Shown here in pieces: positions 5,267-7,121 of a stretch of 7,121 nucleotides of DNA. Source of the stretch: Rhodoferax sp. (lineage in GTDB: Bacteria > Pseudomonadota > Gammaproteobacteria > Burkholderiales > Burkholderiaceae_C); contig JAKFXU010000151.1 of the NCBI GenBank assembly GCA_021731215.1, forward strand, positions 1-7,121. The letters are read 5' to 3'. Position numbers and translations under genes: made by a program. Below the pieces are notes generated by a model. The model was not told the DNA's origin. It did no database searches and saw nothing but the letters and a program-made list of their open reading frames with translations. The first letter of the stretch is position 1, and every line of letters starts with the position of its first letter.

Positions 5267-5275
5267 GTGTATAAT
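5247..5275 (+). promoter_or_regulatory. Probable virB operon promoter
   Basis: A perfect TATAAT at 5270-5275 lies after the traM-like gene. The matching -35 at 17-bp spacing (CTGTTT, 5247-5252) is weak and lies in the left arm of the operator palindrome. Strength would rest on the -10, possibly with an activator. Transcription would start near 5282, giving a leader of about 365 nt before virB5. The operator position predicts direct competition between its ligand and RNA polymerase. Confidence 0.6.
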
Positions 5276-5281
5276 GGTACT

Positions 5282-5645
5282 TGATAGCAAGTGGTGACGA
5301 TTTGGCTTCCTGCCTCGGCGTGTCAGTCACCATCGACGGAAGAGCGCCAAAATGGGAAAATGAGGTATGCCAAAACATCCGGTTTTGGTATGCAAACGTA
5401 GCAATGAACGCTGATTTTTATATGCCCCAAGAACGCTAAGGCGTGCCGGGCGTTGGCTCTGAGAAGAAGGGGCCTGACAGGTGGGAAAGCAGCTCGTAAG
5501 AGCCACCCGACAAGCAGCGGAAAGACGCGCCGTATAGACCACATCCTAAGAACGCCTCGGCGTACCGGATACGGGCTTTAAAAAACCCAAACACAGGCCG
5601 GAGGGACGGCCCAGCGTTCGCCATCAACTTTTAGGAGTGGCGAAC
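5282..5645 (+). ncRNA. Long structured 5' leader of the virB operon
   Basis: No credible gene fills this gap, but the plus-strand RNA can form many hairpins. They are: 5292-5298 with 5326-5332 (7 bp, just after the predicted start); 5365-5376 with 5382-5393 (12 pairs including 2 G-U, loop AUCCG); ACGC-UAAG-GCGU (5433-5444); GCUC-GUAA-GAGC (5492-5503, a GNRA-type loop); CCGUAU (5530-5535) with AUACGG (5569-5574), enclosing ACGC-CUCG-GCGU (5552-5563); GGCCG (5596-5600) with CGGCC (5607-5611); and the SD hairpin at 5616-5645. The segment UGGCUCU (5454-5460) can instead pair with AGAGCCA (5499-5505), excluding the GNRA hairpin. Two 30-bp segments at 5429 and 5548 are related, sharing AAGAACGC, GGCGT, CCGG and GGCT at the same offsets. 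I do not recognise an Rfam class. It could be a regulatory leader, an attenuator or a processed small RNA. Confidence 0.6.
5616..5645 (+). promoter_or_regulatory. Hairpin carrying the virB5 Shine-Dalgarno in its loop
   Basis: GTTCGCCA (5616-5623) and TGGCGAAC (5638-5645) are perfect 8-bp complements. The 14-nt loop between them contains AGGAG (5633-5637), and the 3' arm ends at the base before the ATG at 5646. The stem fills exactly the space between SD and start codon, so it should hinder ribosome loading unless opened. This is a likely translational control point for VirB5. A GTG at 5637 in the same frame is not the start, because the signal peptide begins at the ATG. Confidence 0.68.
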
Positions 5646-6371
5646 ATGAAAAAACTTACTCTCTCTCTGATCCTTGCCGGTGGCCTTTCGCTGTCGTCGG
5701 CCTCTTTCGCTCAAATTCCCGTCACTGACGGCGCATCCATCGGGCAGCAGATCGCGGCCCAGGTCGAAACCATTGCGAAGTGGAAACTTCAATATGACCA
5801 GATGATGAGCCAGATTGAGCAGGCCAAGCAGCAATATGAATCGCTGACCGGCTCGCGTGGCCTCGGCACTATCTTGAATGACCCAGCCATGCGCGACTAT
5901 CTGCCCGGCGACTGGCAAGCGGTCTATGACAGCGTGAAAAACGGCGGGTATTCTGGCCTCACGGGCACCGGTAAATCCGTCTATGACGCGAACAAAATCT
6001 ATGACGCCTGCGCGCATTTCAACGATTCGCAACAGCGCACGTCTTGCGAAGCTCTGGCCGTCAAAGGCGCGCAAGATAAGGGATTTGCTCTTGATGCCTA
6101 TAACGCTGCAAAGAGCCGCATCAATCAGATTGACCAGCTCATGCAAAAGATCAATCAAACGCAAGACCCTAAAGCCATTGCGGAGCTGCAAGCGCGCATA
6201 GGCGCAGAACAGGCCAACATCCAAAACGAGCAAACCAAGCTGCAAATGTATTCGATGGTCGCGGCGGCGGAAGATCGCGTTCAAAAGCAGCGGCAGCGAG
6301 AAATAAACGCCAAGGTCGTTGATAAGCGCAGCTATCCGACTCTGCAAATTACCAATCCTCTCGACAAATAA
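5646..6371 (+). CDS. virB5: VirB5-like pilus-tip / T4SS protein (241 aa)
   Basis: The product has a Sec signal peptide (MKKLTLSLILAGGLSLSSAS, predicted cleavage after FA at residues 21-22) and a long helical periplasmic or surface domain. QIPVTDGASIGQQIAAQVET and WKLQYDQMMSQIEQAKQQYE match the N-terminal helix of VirB5/TraC/TrwJ proteins, as does the SLTGSRGLGTILND segment that follows. These minor pilins sit at the pilus tip and help contact recipient cells. Two cysteines (in DACAHFNDSQQRTSCE) are spaced for a disulphide. The C-terminal INAKVVDKRSYPTLQITNPL is shared in pattern with the lipoprotein at 6823-7086. It is the first gene after the leader, whereas virB1-4 usually come first in such operons. 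The ATG at 5646 is preferred over GTG 5637 because it is 8 bases from AGGAG and begins the signal peptide. Confidence 0.83.
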   Translation: MKKLTLSLILAGGLSLSSASFAQIPVTDGASIGQQIAAQVETIAKWKLQYDQMMSQIEQAKQQYESLTGSRGLGTILNDPAMRDYLPGDWQAVYDSVKNGGYSGLTGTGKSVYDANKIYDACAHFNDSQQRTSCEALAVKGAQDKGFALDAYNAAKSRINQIDQLMQKINQTQDPKAIAELQARIGAEQANIQNEQTKLQMYSMVAAAEDRVQKQRQREINAKVVDKRSYPTLQITNPLDK

Positions 6372-6382
6372 GGGGCCGGATC

Positions 6383-6826
6383 ATGTTCTATATTCTTGCG
6401 GGCCTCGTTGCTGGCTTCTATGCCAGCATGGTTATTGGATTCTGGTTGGCAGTGCGCCGGTTCGGAAAACTCCATACTGCTTATCGAGAAGATGAGCAGG
6501 TTTTTCATCTCGATGTAGTAGGTGTTTTCTGGGCCTTGCTGGTGCCCTTTTGGGCCTCCTATGACTTGCTCGGCGTGCGCCTACCGTTCATGGCGGCCGA
6601 AGCATTTTCAAGCTGGCAATGCGTTCTTTTTGCCATCGTGGGCGCTATCGCTGCGGTGACTATGGGCTACTTCAACGCTCGTGAACGCTTCACCAATCCA
6701 ACACATGCCGGAATGGCTGAATCTGCGCTGCGTTACCTTGCGGCTCGTCAAATCATCACGGCCGCCGAAGTTGCGCACGTCCTGCGCACGGTTCCGCTAC
6801 CAGTCGCAAAGGGGATTGCGAAATGA
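6383..6826 (+). CDS. Hypothetical 3-TM inner-membrane protein (147 aa)
   Basis: I do not recognise this protein. It has three likely membrane helices: residues 3-24 (ILAGLVAGFYASMVIGFWLA), 44-64 (DVVGVFWALLVPFWASYDLL) and 79-98 (CVLFAIVGAIAAVTMGYF). A cytoplasmic or periplasmic tail (about 100-147) is mostly helical and ends in Arg/Lys. It starts 11 bp after virB5 with GGGG upstream, and its stop overlaps the eexN-like start as ATGA. Placement between a pilus-tip protein and an exclusion lipoprotein suggests an accessory of the mating channel or an inner-membrane partner in entry exclusion. That is inferred only from gene order. It does not look like VirB6, VirB2 or VirB3 in length or composition. 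Confidence 0.75.
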   Translation: MFYILAGLVAGFYASMVIGFWLAVRRFGKLHTAYREDEQVFHLDVVGVFWALLVPFWASYDLLGVRLPFMAAEAFSSWQCVLFAIVGAIAAVTMGYFNARERFTNPTHAGMAESALRYLAARQIITAAEVAHVLRTVPLPVAKGIAK

Positions 6827-7086
6827 AAAAGCTCTCTGCGCTCCTGCTCTTTGCGGCGGCTGCTCTAGTCGGCTGCGGCGAGAAAACGCCTGTTCAGACA
6901 GTGGATTGGTACAAGACCCATGACGCTGAACGACTCGCAATGATTGAAAAATGCGCCGCCAACCCCGGCGAACTGGCGGCATCGCCCAACTGCATCAACG
7001 CGAAAACAGCGGCAAATCACCTTCTTGTCGATAAGCGGGGATACAAGAAGCTGACCCCCATCAATCCGCTGAAAGGGAGCAACTAA
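6823..7086 (+). CDS. eexN: EexN-type entry-exclusion lipoprotein (87 aa)
   Basis: The N-terminus is a lipoprotein signal: a basic start MKK, a hydrophobic stretch and the lipobox LVGC with lipidated C18. Gly at +2 fits outer-membrane sorting. The mature part VDWYKTHDAERLAMIEKCAA then NPGELAASPNCINAKTA matches the EexN family pattern W-Y, E-R, C...NPGEL...PNC-x-NA. The two cysteines (C44 and C57 by my count) are probably disulphide-bonded in the periplasm. Such lipoproteins, encoded between virB5 and virB6 in many T4SS operons, reduce transfer into cells that already carry the plasmid. The ATG at 6823 overlaps the previous stop (ATGA), with AGGGG upstream. The C-terminal LVDKRGYKKLTPINPLKG resembles the end of the VirB5 in this operon. 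Confidence 0.86.
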   Translation: MKKLSALLLFAAAALVGCGEKTPVQTVDWYKTHDAERLAMIEKCAANPGELAASPNCINAKTAANHLLVDKRGYKKLTPINPLKGSN

Positions 7087-7121
7087 ATGGAATTCGCTCT
7101 ATTTCAGTGGATCGGTGGCAG
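7087..7121 (+). CDS. Start of a probable VirB6-like gene (cut by window)
   Basis: An ATG directly follows the eexN stop, and GGGAG lies 6 bases before it. The visible residues MEFALFQWIGG and the position after an EexN lipoprotein fit the start of VirB6/TraD-type polytopic membrane proteins, which form part of the T4SS inner-membrane channel. Only 11 complete codons are present, so the call rests mainly on gene order. Confidence 0.55.
   Translation, partial: MEFALFQWIGG

Noticed and set aside
5323..5627. Minus-strand frames in the virB leader
   Set aside because: No Shine-Dalgarno or family match, and the plus strand shows RNA-like inverted repeats instead.
5282..5645. Leader as a group I or group II intron or an IscB-type guide RNA
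   Set aside because: No recognisable domain V, intron core or 3' splice signature and no associated protein gene; the downstream gene is intact virB5.
1..7121. CRISPR arrays, tRNA/rRNA genes or insertion sequences
   Set aside because: No repeat-spacer pattern, tRNA-like fold or transposase/terminal repeat could be seen.

Overview
The window is the transfer and maintenance backbone of a conjugative plasmid, or a related integrative element, from a Gram-negative host. The GC-rich composition, the IncP/Ti-type oriT and relaxase, and the P-type (VirB-like) type IV secretion genes fit a proteobacterium. I cannot assign a plasmid incompatibility group from sequence alone.

Layout. Positions 1-241 are noncoding, with a few short inverted repeats. 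From 242 to 3409 every gene lies on the minus strand. Read in order of transcription they are a MobC-like relaxosome protein (3409-2852), a VirD2-like MOBP relaxase (2855-1737), a small ParA ATPase (1670-1029), a ribbon-helix-helix (RHH) protein (990-721), an unknown 91-aa protein (705-430) and a VbhA-type antitoxin-like protein (433-242). Positions 3410-3689 are the divergent oriT/promoter region. It holds an IncP/T-DNA-border-type nic sequence (TATCCTG|C, 3488-3495), a hairpin on its 5' side, and on its 3' side a helically phased GTTG array that leads into a plus-strand operon. That operon (3690-5236) encodes proteins with the architecture of RP4 TraK, TraL and TraM: an oriT-binding protein, a ParA/MinD-type ATPase and a coiled-coil protein with a C-terminal membrane anchor. 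After a roughly 400-base leader, a second plus-strand operon begins with virB5, a 3-TM protein of unknown function, an EexN-type entry-exclusion lipoprotein and the first codons of a probable virB6.

How it fits together. MobC-like protein and relaxase would process oriT. TraK-, TraL- and TraM-like proteins would shape oriT and aid transfer or stability. The virB genes would build the channel, EexN would block redundant entry, and ParA with the RHH protein would partition the plasmid. The coupling protein, VirB1-4, VirB7-11 and the replication genes are not in this window.

Most unusual points: (1) one AT-rich palindrome (TTTTAATATTAAAA core) sits before the RHH gene, before parA and inside the virB promoter, so partition and channel synthesis may share one regulator; (2) the virB leader appears heavily structured, with mutually exclusive pairings and a final hairpin that places the virB5 Shine-Dalgarno in its loop; (3) a 10.4-bp-phased GTTG array, containing three longer repeats exactly 42 bp apart, lies between nic and traK; (4) VirB5 and the EexN lipoprotein share a C-terminal sequence signature; (5) a VbhA-like antitoxin appears with no Fic toxin in view and an altered inhibitory motif.
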